A stretch of DNA of 9,752 nt, from the NCBI GenBank assembly GCA_045532715.1, contig JAZSGM010000135.1, positions 1-9,752 of the forward strand, written 5' to 3'. How positions within the stretch are numbered: the first letter of the stretch is position 1; each line of letters opens with the position of its first letter. Position numbers and translations under genes: made by a program. This document shows, one piece after another, positions 1 through 5,531 of this stretch. A model generated the notes under the pieces. It was given only the letters and a program-made list of their open reading frames with translations, did no database searches and was not told the origin of the DNA. Source of the DNA: RGIG2041 sp045532715. Its GTDB lineage: Bacteria > Bacillota > Clostridia > UBA1381 > UMGS1253.

Positions 1-920
1 TCAATAAATCCATTTCCCTCATCCGTGGTACGGCAAACCGTTTTAAAGAGCTCGGTTTAAACATCGGCGGTTTTGATGCTTACACCATCACAAACGTATT
101 AAAGGGCTCCGGCCTTTCGTCATCGGCGGCATTTGAGGTGCTCATCGGCACAATTTTAAACGGCATTTACAACGAGGGAAGTATCTCCCCCGTTTTGATT
201 GCACAGATTGCGCAGTACGCAGAAAATGTGTACTTCGGCAAGCCGTGCGGTCTGATGGATCAGATGGCATCGTCGGTTGGCGGTATCATTTCCATCGACT
301 TTAAAGATAACGACAACCCGATTATTACAAAAGTAGATTTTGATTTCACAAGTGCAGGACACGCACTCTGTATCGTAGATACCGGCGGCAACCACGCGGA
401 TTTGACAAGCGAGTATGCCTCCATTCCGGCAGAAATGAAGTCGATTGCAGCACATTTCGGCAAAAAGGTATTGCGTGAGGTTTCCTTAGAGGAAATCGTT
501 GCCGCACTGCCGGTGCTGCGCCAAAAGTTCGGTGACCGCGCGGTACTGCGTGCGCTCCACTTCCAGAACGAAAATCTCCGCGTAGGTCAGCAGGTCAAGG
601 CGCTGACGGAAGGCAATTTTGATGAGTTCTTAAACTTGTCCGTTGAGTCGGGACTTTCTTCCTACCGTTACCTGCAAAACGTATATGCCAACATTGCACC
701 GAAGGAGCAGGGCATCAGCTTAGCGCTGTTTATCGCAGAAAGTATTCTGCAGGGACGCGGCGCACACCGCGTACACGGCGGTGGCTTTGGCGGTACAACG
801 CAGAATTTCGTGCCGCTCGATATGGTGGATGAATTCAAAAAGAAAACGGAAGCCGTTTTCGGCGAAGGCAAATGTCATATTTTAAATATCCGCCCGAAAG
901 GCGGAATCAGAGTATTCTGA
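1..920 (+). CDS. galK: Galactokinase, 5'-truncated by the window edge
   Basis: Cytoplasmic GHMP-family sugar kinase that phosphorylates alpha-D-galactose with ATP to galactose-1-phosphate, the first committed Leloir step. The open frame runs from base 3 to the TGA at 918-920 with no start in view; the GTG at 138 is internal, because conserved sequence continues upstream of it. The GHMP ATP-binding motif GSGLSSSAA lies at 105-131. The galactokinase motif CGLMDQMASS follows near 246-275 and carries the catalytic Asp. The C-terminal motif GAHRVHGGGFGG lies near 760-795. About 305 residues are visible against roughly 390-430 for full galactokinases, so the N-terminal part with the sugar-recognition signature is missing. 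The gene lies 237 bases upstream of galT on the same strand. I see no terminator between them, so they may be cotranscribed. The family call is firm. Confidence 0.95.
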   Translation, partial: NKSISLIRGTANRFKELGLNIGGFDAYTITNVLKGSGLSSSAAFEVLIGTILNGIYNEGSISPVLIAQIAQYAENVYFGKPCGLMDQMASSVGGIISIDFKDNDNPIITKVDFDFTSAGHALCIVDTGGNHADLTSEYASIPAEMKSIAAHFGKKVLREVSLEEIVAALPVLRQKFGDRAVLRALHFQNENLRVGQQVKALTEGNFDEFLNLSVESGLSSYRYLQNVYANIAPKEQGISLALFIAESILQGRGAHRVHGGGFGGTTQNFVPLDMVDEFKKKTEAVFGEGKCHILNIRPKGGIRVF

Positions 921-939
921 TTTCCGCATCATTTCACTA

Positions 940-1041
940 CAAAGGGTGAATTTGGTGAATTGCTTCGTTAGCGTCAACGCCATATACAAGAGTATTATGC
1001 CGTTGGCGCTGCCTCGTCTTGCATCGAAATTTTCTCCTTTG
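940..1041. repeat. Imperfect palindromic element (REP/MITE-like) between galK and galT
   Basis: The two ends are inverted: CAAAGG at 940-945 faces CCTTTG at 1036-1041, with further partial matches just inside. The centre is a stronger inverted repeat: 970-984 against 996-1010 pairs 14 of 15 positions counting one G-T pair, around an 11-base loop. The middle of each arm pairs poorly. The whole segment of about 102 bases could fold into one long hairpin. There is no U-tract, so it does not look like an intrinsic terminator. The design resembles dispersed palindromic repeats of gut Clostridia genomes. Whether it recurs elsewhere in this genome cannot be seen from one window. Confidence 0.55.
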
Positions 1042-1063
1042 GCACCCAAGGGAATCATAAGAG

Positions 1064-1133
1064 CACCAGCCTTCGCCTTGAGGGGAAGGTGTCGAACGCA
1101 GTGAGACGGATGAGGTGTCCGTATTCCGACACC
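1064..1133. repeat. Second repeat-like hairpin segment upstream of galT
   Basis: A hairpin at 1070-1089 pairs CCTTCGCC with GGGGAAGG (one mismatch) around a TTGA loop. It is followed by two copies of GGTGTC (1088-1093 and 1114-1119) and an inverted copy GACACC (1128-1133). Either GGTGTC copy can pair with the inverted copy. The arrangement, a GAGGGGAAGG hairpin followed by GACGGATGAGGTGTCC, resembles from memory a short repeat scattered through Ruminococcaceae genomes; this was not searched. It lies immediately before the galT ribosome binding site and supplies an open frame that artificially extends galT upstream. Confidence 0.5.
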
Positions 1134-1157
1134 CCCACTTCAGAAAGGATAACTGTT

Positions 1158-2546
1158 ATGAATCAATTACTTACAGCTTTAATCAACTACGGACTTACAA
1201 ACAACCTCATCACAGCAGACGATGTGCACTATGCTGCAAACCGCGTGCTGGCACTCATCGGCGAAACCGCCTATATCCCGGAGGAGCCGACCGGCGAGAT
1301 TGCAAACTATAACATCGAACAGATTTTAAAAGGTCTTACGGACATTGCCTTAAAAAACGGCAAGCTGGAGGACGATTTGCTCGTGTATCACGATTTGATG
1401 AGCGCGCGCATTATGGATAATTTCACACCGCGCCCGAGCGAGCTGATTGAAAAGTTTTATCAAAAGCACGAAAACAGCCCGGAGGAAGCAACCAAGTATT
1501 TTTATCACCTTTCGCGCGCAAACAACTATATTATGACCGAGCGCGTAAAAAAGGACCTGCGCTGGAAAACGCAATCGTGCATCGGCGAAATCGACCTTTC
1601 CATCAATCTTTCCAAGCCGGAAAAAACGCCGGAGGAAATTGCAGCTGCAAAGCTGGCGCCGCCGAAGGAAACGGCATACCCGAAATGCCTTTTGTGCGTA
1701 GAAAACGTGGGCTATGATGGGCATATCACTCATCCGCCGCGCGCAAATCACCGCATCATTCCGCTTAAGCTCGACGGTGCGGACTGGTGCCTGCAGTATT
1801 CACCGTATGTCTACTACAACGAGCACTGCATCGTCTTTAACAGAGGGCATGTGCCGATGCGCATCACACAGCAGACCTTTAAAAATCTTCTGTGCTTTGT
1901 AGAAAAATTCCCGCACTACTTCATCGGCTCGAATGCCGATTTACCGATTGTAGGCGGCTCAATTTTAACGCATGACCACTACCAGGGCGGCAACTACGAA
2001 TTCCCGATGGCAAAGCGTGGCTACCGCGACACCTTCACCTTTAAAGACTATGAGGATATTGAGGCAGGCAGCGTGGACTGGGCGCTGTCCACCATTCGTT
2101 TAAAGAGCCTGGACATCGACCGCTTGGTGGAGCTCGGCGGCAAAATCCTGGATGCGTGGCGCGCATACTCGGACGAGGAAAATGACATTCTCGCCCACAC
2201 CGACGCACCGCACAATACCATCACGCCGATTGCCAGAATGCGTGACGGCAAATATGAGCTCGATTTGATTTTAAGAAACAACCGCACGGACGAAACACAT
2301 CCGGACGGCATCTTCCATCCGCACAAAAAGTATCATCACATCAAGCGCGAAAACATCGGACTTATCGAAGCGATGGGACTTGCGGTACTTCCGGCAAGAC
2401 TCGTCAAAGAGCTTGCACCGGTTGACGATGCAAAGAAGGAAGAAATCGGTCAGATTTTCGGTCACATCCTCGAAAACTGCGGCGTGTTCAAAAACACCGA
2501 GCAGGGCAGAGCCGGTATGCTTAAGTTTATGGAAAGCGTAAAATAA
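1158..2546 (+). CDS. galT: UDP-glucose--hexose-1-phosphate uridylyltransferase, class II GalT
   Basis: Transfers UMP from UDP-glucose to galactose-1-phosphate, giving UDP-galactose and glucose-1-phosphate, the Leloir step after galactokinase. The 462-residue product matches the class II GalT family of Firmicutes. Its active-site motif is HDHYQGG at residues 272-278, the counterpart of HPHxQ in class I enzymes; in the family a His here forms the uridylyl intermediate. A CLLC pair lies at residues 177-180. The frame stays open back to a GTG at 1089, but the ATG at 1158 is chosen: AGAAAGGA at 1142-1149 sits 8 bases before it, and the extension is arginine-rich and repeat-derived. It follows galK on the same strand. 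I saw no good sigma-A promoter in the gap, so readthrough from upstream is likely. Confidence 0.95.
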   Translation: MNQLLTALINYGLTNNLITADDVHYAANRVLALIGETAYIPEEPTGEIANYNIEQILKGLTDIALKNGKLEDDLLVYHDLMSARIMDNFTPRPSELIEKFYQKHENSPEEATKYFYHLSRANNYIMTERVKKDLRWKTQSCIGEIDLSINLSKPEKTPEEIAAAKLAPPKETAYPKCLLCVENVGYDGHITHPPRANHRIIPLKLDGADWCLQYSPYVYYNEHCIVFNRGHVPMRITQQTFKNLLCFVEKFPHYFIGSNADLPIVGGSILTHDHYQGGNYEFPMAKRGYRDTFTFKDYEDIEAGSVDWALSTIRLKSLDIDRLVELGGKILDAWRAYSDEENDILAHTDAPHNTITPIARMRDGKYELDLILRNNRTDETHPDGIFHPHKKYHHIKRENIGLIEAMGLAVLPARLVKELAPVDDAKKEEIGQIFGHILENCGVFKNTEQGRAGMLKFMESVK

Positions 2547-2549
2547 ATA

Positions 2550-2579
2550 AAAATGAGGTATCCATCGATACCTCATTTT
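2550..2579. terminator. Bidirectional intrinsic terminator between galT and the creatininase-family gene
   Basis: A perfect inverted repeat, AAAATGAGGTATC (2550-2562) with GATACCTCATTTT (2567-2579) around a CATC loop. It continues into a T-run on the plus strand, and an A-rich left flank serves as the T-run on the minus strand. It starts 4 bases after the galT stop and lies just beyond the stop of the converging gene at 2581, so it can end both transcripts. Confidence 0.9.
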
Positions 2580-2580
2580 T

Positions 2581-3375
2581 TTATTTTTTCATATTCTTAT
2601 AAAACTCACTTTGCAGCTTTGCCGTTTCCGTATCTGCTTTAATCGCCTTTAAGTCACGGACGAAGGCATCAATATAAATCTCAAGCATCGCCTCGCCCTG
2701 CGCCTGCGTTGCCTTGGACGGACAAGCTGTTGTATTGTGCGGATAATTTGCATTCCATTCACGCGATGTTCTCACGCGACCGAGGTGATTCAGTCTCCCT
2801 GTCGGCAGAATCGGTTCTGCGTATGTATGCTGCTCCATCTTCACACTCCCCGGTGCCGCAGCCATCACAAGGCTGCCCTCCCATTCACCGGCGTGGTCGC
2901 CGCGTCTGCCACAGATAGCTTCAATTTGTTTTCCCTCTTCCTCCGAAAGGCCGCTGGAATACATCGGAACCAGATAGAGCGTATAGTCCACCTCGCGTCC
3001 CAGATTCGACCTCAAAAAATACTCGAGGAAACCGTTGTTTCCGCCGTGTCCGTTTAAAATCACAACCTTTTTAAAGCCGTTTCGCGCAATTTCGTCACAG
3101 ACACATTCCAAAAGCTCGAGCGTCAGTCGCTGCGGCAGCGCTATCGCACCGCTGTGGCAACGCGCCTCGTGAATCTGCGAAAAATGATACGCCGGAAATA
3201 CAACGCACGGCTCCCTTTTCGCCGCTTCTACGGCAATTTTGTGCGCAATCAGACTGTCTGTACCGAACGGCATATGCTCACCGTGGCGCTCCAGGCATCC
3301 AATCGGTAAAACGCAAACTTGTTCTTCCCTTGCCAGCCGCTCAAATTCCGGCGGCGTTAATAATTCCCATTGCAT
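2581..3375 (-). CDS. Creatininase-family metal-dependent amidohydrolase
   Basis: A 264-residue cytoplasmic protein of the creatininase fold. The family includes creatinine amidohydrolase, mycofactocin MftE and formamide hydrolases of deazaflavin/riboflavin pathways. Metal-ligand positions are present: E29 and H31 in LERHGEHMP, D40 in FGTD, H110 in NGHGGN, and E166 in DHAGEWEGS. Spacing E29-H31-D40 equals the E34-H36-D45 spacing of Pseudomonas creatininase. True creatininase has a Glu two residues after the NGH-type His, whereas this protein has Gly (NGHGGN), as in most non-creatininase members, so creatinine need not be the substrate. Start ATG 3373-3375 is preceded by a G-rich ribosome binding site (complement of 3385-3390) 9 bases away. 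It is a single-gene unit with its own promoter and gives no pathway clue from its neighbours. Confidence 0.85.
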   Translation of the reverse strand: MQWELLTPPEFERLAREEQVCVLPIGCLERHGEHMPFGTDSLIAHKIAVEAAKREPCVVFPAYHFSQIHEARCHSGAIALPQRLTLELLECVCDEIARNGFKKVVILNGHGGNNGFLEYFLRSNLGREVDYTLYLVPMYSSGLSEEEGKQIEAICGRRGDHAGEWEGSLVMAAAPGSVKMEQHTYAEPILPTGRLNHLGRVRTSREWNANYPHNTTACPSKATQAQGEAMLEIYIDAFVRDLKAIKADTETAKLQSEFYKNMKK

Positions 3376-3407
3376 ACTGCATATCCCCCCTTTTCTTTTT
3401 CACCTTT

Positions 3408-3436
3408 ATTCTATCACAAATCCCCTGCGCTGTAAA
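3408..3436 (-). promoter_or_regulatory. Sigma-A type promoter for the creatininase-family gene
   Basis: Read on the minus strand, -35 TTTACA (complement of 3431-3436) is followed by a 17-base spacer and -10 TAGAAT (complement of 3408-3413), preceded by TGA as an extended -10. Each hexamer matches consensus at five of six positions. It lies about 33 bases upstream of the start codon. Confidence 0.75.
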
Positions 3437-3446
3437 GCAATAAGGC

Positions 3447-3475
3447 TTGTATATTTGAAAGGGTTGTAGTATAAT
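3447..3475 (+). promoter_or_regulatory. Sigma-A type promoter for the 3520-5155 two-gene unit
   Basis: A consensus -10 TATAAT at 3470-3475 has a weak -35 TTGTAT at 3447-3452 at the ideal 17-base spacing. It is 44 bases upstream of the ATG at 3520 and back to back with the divergent promoter; the two -35 boxes are 10 bases apart. Confidence 0.7.
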
Positions 3476-3519
3476 GTTGCCAGGGGGTTTATACATATTT
3501 TAAGGGGAGAAAACGCAAA

Positions 3520-4155
3520 ATGAAAAAATTACTGATTATTATTCTCATCATTTTGGTGCTGCTTGCCGGTCGCGCCTTCATTACGGAATTTGTAGGCAAC
3601 CAGCTTACACATATCGACAAGCCTATGATTTATCTGTATCCGGAAACCGAAACCGAGGTTGACGTCCGGCTGGATTTTGACGGCACGCTGACGACCACCT
3701 ATCCGGAATACAATGACGGCTGGCGCGTTACGGCATCACCGGACGGCACCTTGGTTGACAAAAACGGCAGAACCTATTACGGTCTGTACTGGGAAGGCAC
3801 ATCCGCTCCGGAATACGATACCGAAACCGGCTTTGTCGTTGAAGGGAAAAACACAAGCGCCTTTTTGGAGAATGCACTTAAAAAATTAGGCCTTACAGAC
3901 AAGGAAGCCAATGAATTCATCGTGTACTGGCTACCGCAAATGGAGCACAACGCTTATAACTTTATTGCGTTCCAGGGCGATGCCTATACAGACATCGCAC
4001 GTCTGCATATTACACCGCAGCCGGACAGCATTTTACGCATTTTCATGACCTGGAAGCCATTGGACAAACCGTTTGACGTAAAACCGCAGACACTGACTGC
4101 CCCGGAAAGAAACGGCTTCACCGTTGTGGAATGGGGCGGCGCAATCCTGAATTGA
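3520..4155 (+). CDS. Conserved membrane-anchored extracytoplasmic protein of unknown function
   Basis: I recognise this as a conserved Clostridia hypothetical but cannot name a function. Residues 1-17 form a short basic start followed by a very hydrophobic stretch (LLIIILIILVLLAG), best read as an uncleaved signal anchor. There is no cysteine in the 211 residues, so it is not a lipoprotein. The rest is soluble, rich in Tyr, Trp, Thr and acidic residues, and beta-prone. Motifs that look family-defining are KPMIYLYPE (34-42), TYPEYNDGW (60-68), YGLYWEG (87-93) and FIVYWLPQME (133-142). The start is supported by AAGGGGAGA at 3502-3510, 9 bases before the ATG. Ten bases after its stop comes a membrane-protein gene in the same transcription unit, suggesting the products work together at the cell surface. 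No catalytic signature is obvious. Confidence 0.8.
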   Translation: MKKLLIIILIILVLLAGRAFITEFVGNQLTHIDKPMIYLYPETETEVDVRLDFDGTLTTTYPEYNDGWRVTASPDGTLVDKNGRTYYGLYWEGTSAPEYDTETGFVVEGKNTSAFLENALKKLGLTDKEANEFIVYWLPQMEHNAYNFIAFQGDAYTDIARLHITPQPDSILRIFMTWKPLDKPFDVKPQTLTAPERNGFTVVEWGGAILN

Positions 4156-4165
4156 GGTGCCCACG

Positions 4166-5155
4166 ATGAAAAAAGAAAATAAAATTGCAGCCATTGTGTT
4201 GTCTGTTTTCTGTCTGGTGATTCTGCCCTTCATCAACTTCATCATCAATTCAGCCATAGAAGACAATGCAGATTATTACCGGTATAAAGACAATGTTGTC
4301 ACCATACAGGCCGTCGTCAGCCGCGTTGTTGAAGTATCAAGTGGCGAGGACGACAGTTATAAAACCTATCTGACCTATGAATACAACGGTCGGGTGTACG
4401 ATTCGATTTTATGGGGCAATTTCAGCACGGAAAGAGAGGTCGGCAGCCGCGTAAGCGTCCAGATTCCGCCGTCGAATCCATCGCATATTTTTAAAAATGA
4501 CAACGGCGGCGACGCCATAAAAATCGGCTCTTATTTCTATGGCATTCTGGTGTTGCTGTTGCTGAATACGTACGGCTTAATCCGGAATACGGATGAATCC
4601 ACCCTTATAGATGCGGACTTTGTTTTTAAGCATACGAAACCGCACACGTATGCGTTTGTTGCCTTTGCAGCTGTCTTTTTCATCCGAATTTTACTGCTTC
4701 GCTTCCATCCGCTTTATGTCACGGTGGACAGCAGTATGCTTTCCACCGTGATTGTAACAGCAATTTCACTGGTGCTTGCAGCCTATATTCTGCTCAGAGC
4801 CATCAGCTACACCTTTGAAGATTATAAGCTTGTACAGGATGTCTGCTGCAAGAGAAGTGTGGATAACAGCGGTGAGGATACGTCATATGAAACAAAATTT
4901 TCCAGGGGTACGCTCAAAACAAAATCCGCATACGAAAATGTACGTGAGGGCGGCAGCTGCTGGCTTTTAACGAAGGCAAACGGCAAGCTCCTCGATGCAT
5001 TCGACACCATGCGTTGGAGAAATGCATACTACCAGACCGATGCCCGGCCGTACAGAAAGAAAATCTGCATGGATTTTGTATTGGCGCTTATCACAGCGCT
5101 CGTGGCAGCGCTCATTTTCATCGCCGTATTTCAGCTGAAAATCTCCCGGTTTTAA
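4166..5155 (+). CDS. Multi-spanning membrane protein with a DUF3592-like external domain
   Basis: A 329-residue integral membrane protein of unknown function. Predicted membrane segments by eye are about 7-27, 120-139, 161-178, 191-213 and 304-322. Between the first two lies a soluble beta-rich domain (about 43-110). Its pattern is an AVV..V start, then YLTYEYNGRVYD, then VGSRVSVQIPPSNPSHIF. This recalls DUF3592-type domains; that assignment is inference. A second soluble region spans about 215-300. The frame opens at a GTG at 4157, but the ATG at 4166 is preferred because GAGGTG, overlapping the upstream stop region, sits 7 bases before it. The gene starts 10 bases after the preceding stop, indicating an operon and probable translational coupling. 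A terminator overlaps its stop codon. No enzymatic motif is visible. Confidence 0.75.
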   Translation: MKKENKIAAIVLSVFCLVILPFINFIINSAIEDNADYYRYKDNVVTIQAVVSRVVEVSSGEDDSYKTYLTYEYNGRVYDSILWGNFSTEREVGSRVSVQIPPSNPSHIFKNDNGGDAIKIGSYFYGILVLLLLNTYGLIRNTDESTLIDADFVFKHTKPHTYAFVAFAAVFFIRILLLRFHPLYVTVDSSMLSTVIVTAISLVLAAYILLRAISYTFEDYKLVQDVCCKRSVDNSGEDTSYETKFSRGTLKTKSAYENVREGGSCWLLTKANGKLLDAFDTMRWRNAYYQTDARPYRKKICMDFVLALITALVAALIFIAVFQLKISRF

Positions 5156-5178
5156 AAGGACCTGCAAGGTCCTTTTTT
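5154..5178 (+). terminator. Intrinsic terminator of the two-gene envelope unit
   Basis: AAAAGGACCT pairs with AGGTCCTTTT around a three-base GCA loop, followed by further T residues. The stem begins inside the TAA stop codon (5153-5155) of the membrane-protein gene. Confidence 0.85.
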
Positions 5179-5201
5179 ATTGCACTTTTTTGGCGGAACT
5201 G

Positions 5202-5230
5202 TTTACATTTTTTGCAGCTTGTGATATAAT
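5202..5230 (+). promoter_or_regulatory. Sigma-A promoter with extended -10 for the DUF896/MFS operon
   Basis: The -35 TTTACA (5202-5207), a 17-base spacer and a perfect -10 TATAAT (5225-5230) preceded by TGA form an extended -10. This is the best promoter match in the window. It predicts a transcript start near 5237 and a 5' UTR of about 60 bases. Confidence 0.85.
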
Positions 5231-5261
5231 TTTATACTTGTCGGGAGTAATCGAAAAAGGA

Positions 5262-5282
5262 GCGCGGCTGCAAATGCCGCGC
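5262..5282 (+). other. GC-rich hairpin in the 5' UTR of the DUF896 gene
   Basis: GCGCGGC (5262-5268) pairs perfectly with GCCGCGC (5276-5282) around a seven-base TGCAAAT loop. It ends 4 bases before the GGAGGT ribosome binding site at 5287-5292 and lies wholly in the predicted untranslated leader. There is no U-tract, so it is not a terminator. It may stabilise the mRNA or modulate ribosome access. I cannot match it to a known riboswitch class. Confidence 0.6.
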
Positions 5283-5298
5283 CAACGGAGGTAGACTG

Positions 5299-5520
5299 AT
5301 GGATAAAAAAATGATCGACCGCATCAATGCGCTTGCAAGAAAATCACGCGAGCAAGGTCTGACGGACGAAGAAAAGCAGGAGCAGGCACGCCTGCGCGCG
5401 CAGTACATTGCTGCCTTTCGCGCCGGTACGGAGCAGACGCTCAAAAGCGTGTACATCGTGGACAAGGACGGCAATGAACAGCCGCTTAAAAAAGCAAAAA
5501 AGCAATCTCCGTTCTCCTGA
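5299..5520 (+). CDS. DUF896 (YnzC-like) small cytoplasmic protein
   Basis: A 73-residue, highly charged protein matching the DUF896 family typified by Bacillus YnzC. The pattern is an IDRINALARK helix, then EQGLTDEEKQEQARLR, then QYIAAFR, and a short tail with VDKDGN. In the family these residues form a two-helix hairpin. No biochemical function is established to my knowledge. The ATG is preceded by GGAGGT at 5287-5292, an ideal 6 bases away. It has the strongest promoter in the window and is followed after 11 bases by an MFS gene whose ribosome binding site overlaps this stop codon. The shared operon does not by itself imply shared function. The basic end (KKAKKQ) is slightly unusual for an otherwise acidic/basic mixed helix protein. 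Confidence 0.9.
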   Translation: MDKKMIDRINALARKSREQGLTDEEKQEQARLRAQYIAAFRAGTEQTLKSVYIVDKDGNEQPLKKAKKQSPFS

Positions 5521-5525
5521 GGTGA
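5519..5525 (+). promoter_or_regulatory. Ribosome binding site of the MFS gene, overlapping the upstream stop
   Basis: GAGGTGA begins inside the TGA stop (5518-5520) of the DUF896 gene and is 6 bases before the ATG at 5532. It is too close to the in-frame GTG at 5526 to serve that codon, which decides the start and indicates translational coupling. Confidence 0.75.
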
Positions 5526-5531
5526 GTGAAA

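Noticed and set aside
138..920. galK start at the GTG at 138
   Set aside because: The ATP-binding motif GSGLSSSAA lies upstream at 105-131 in the same frame, so the gene continues past the window's left edge.
1350..1751. 133-residue minus-strand open frame inside galT
   Set aside because: Fully antisense to conserved galT sequence, with Arg- and Cys-rich composition typical of shadow frames.
4719..4751. Perfect 10-base inverted repeat (TCACGGTGGA/TCCACCGTGA) within the membrane-protein gene
   Set aside because: It lies inside coding sequence with a 13-base loop and no T-run. A repeat of this size is expected by chance at an appreciable rate in about 10 kb.
5262..5282. 5' UTR hairpin considered as a terminator or attenuator
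   Set aside because: No U-tract follows and the ribosome binding site begins 4 bases later. It is kept only as a structured leader element.
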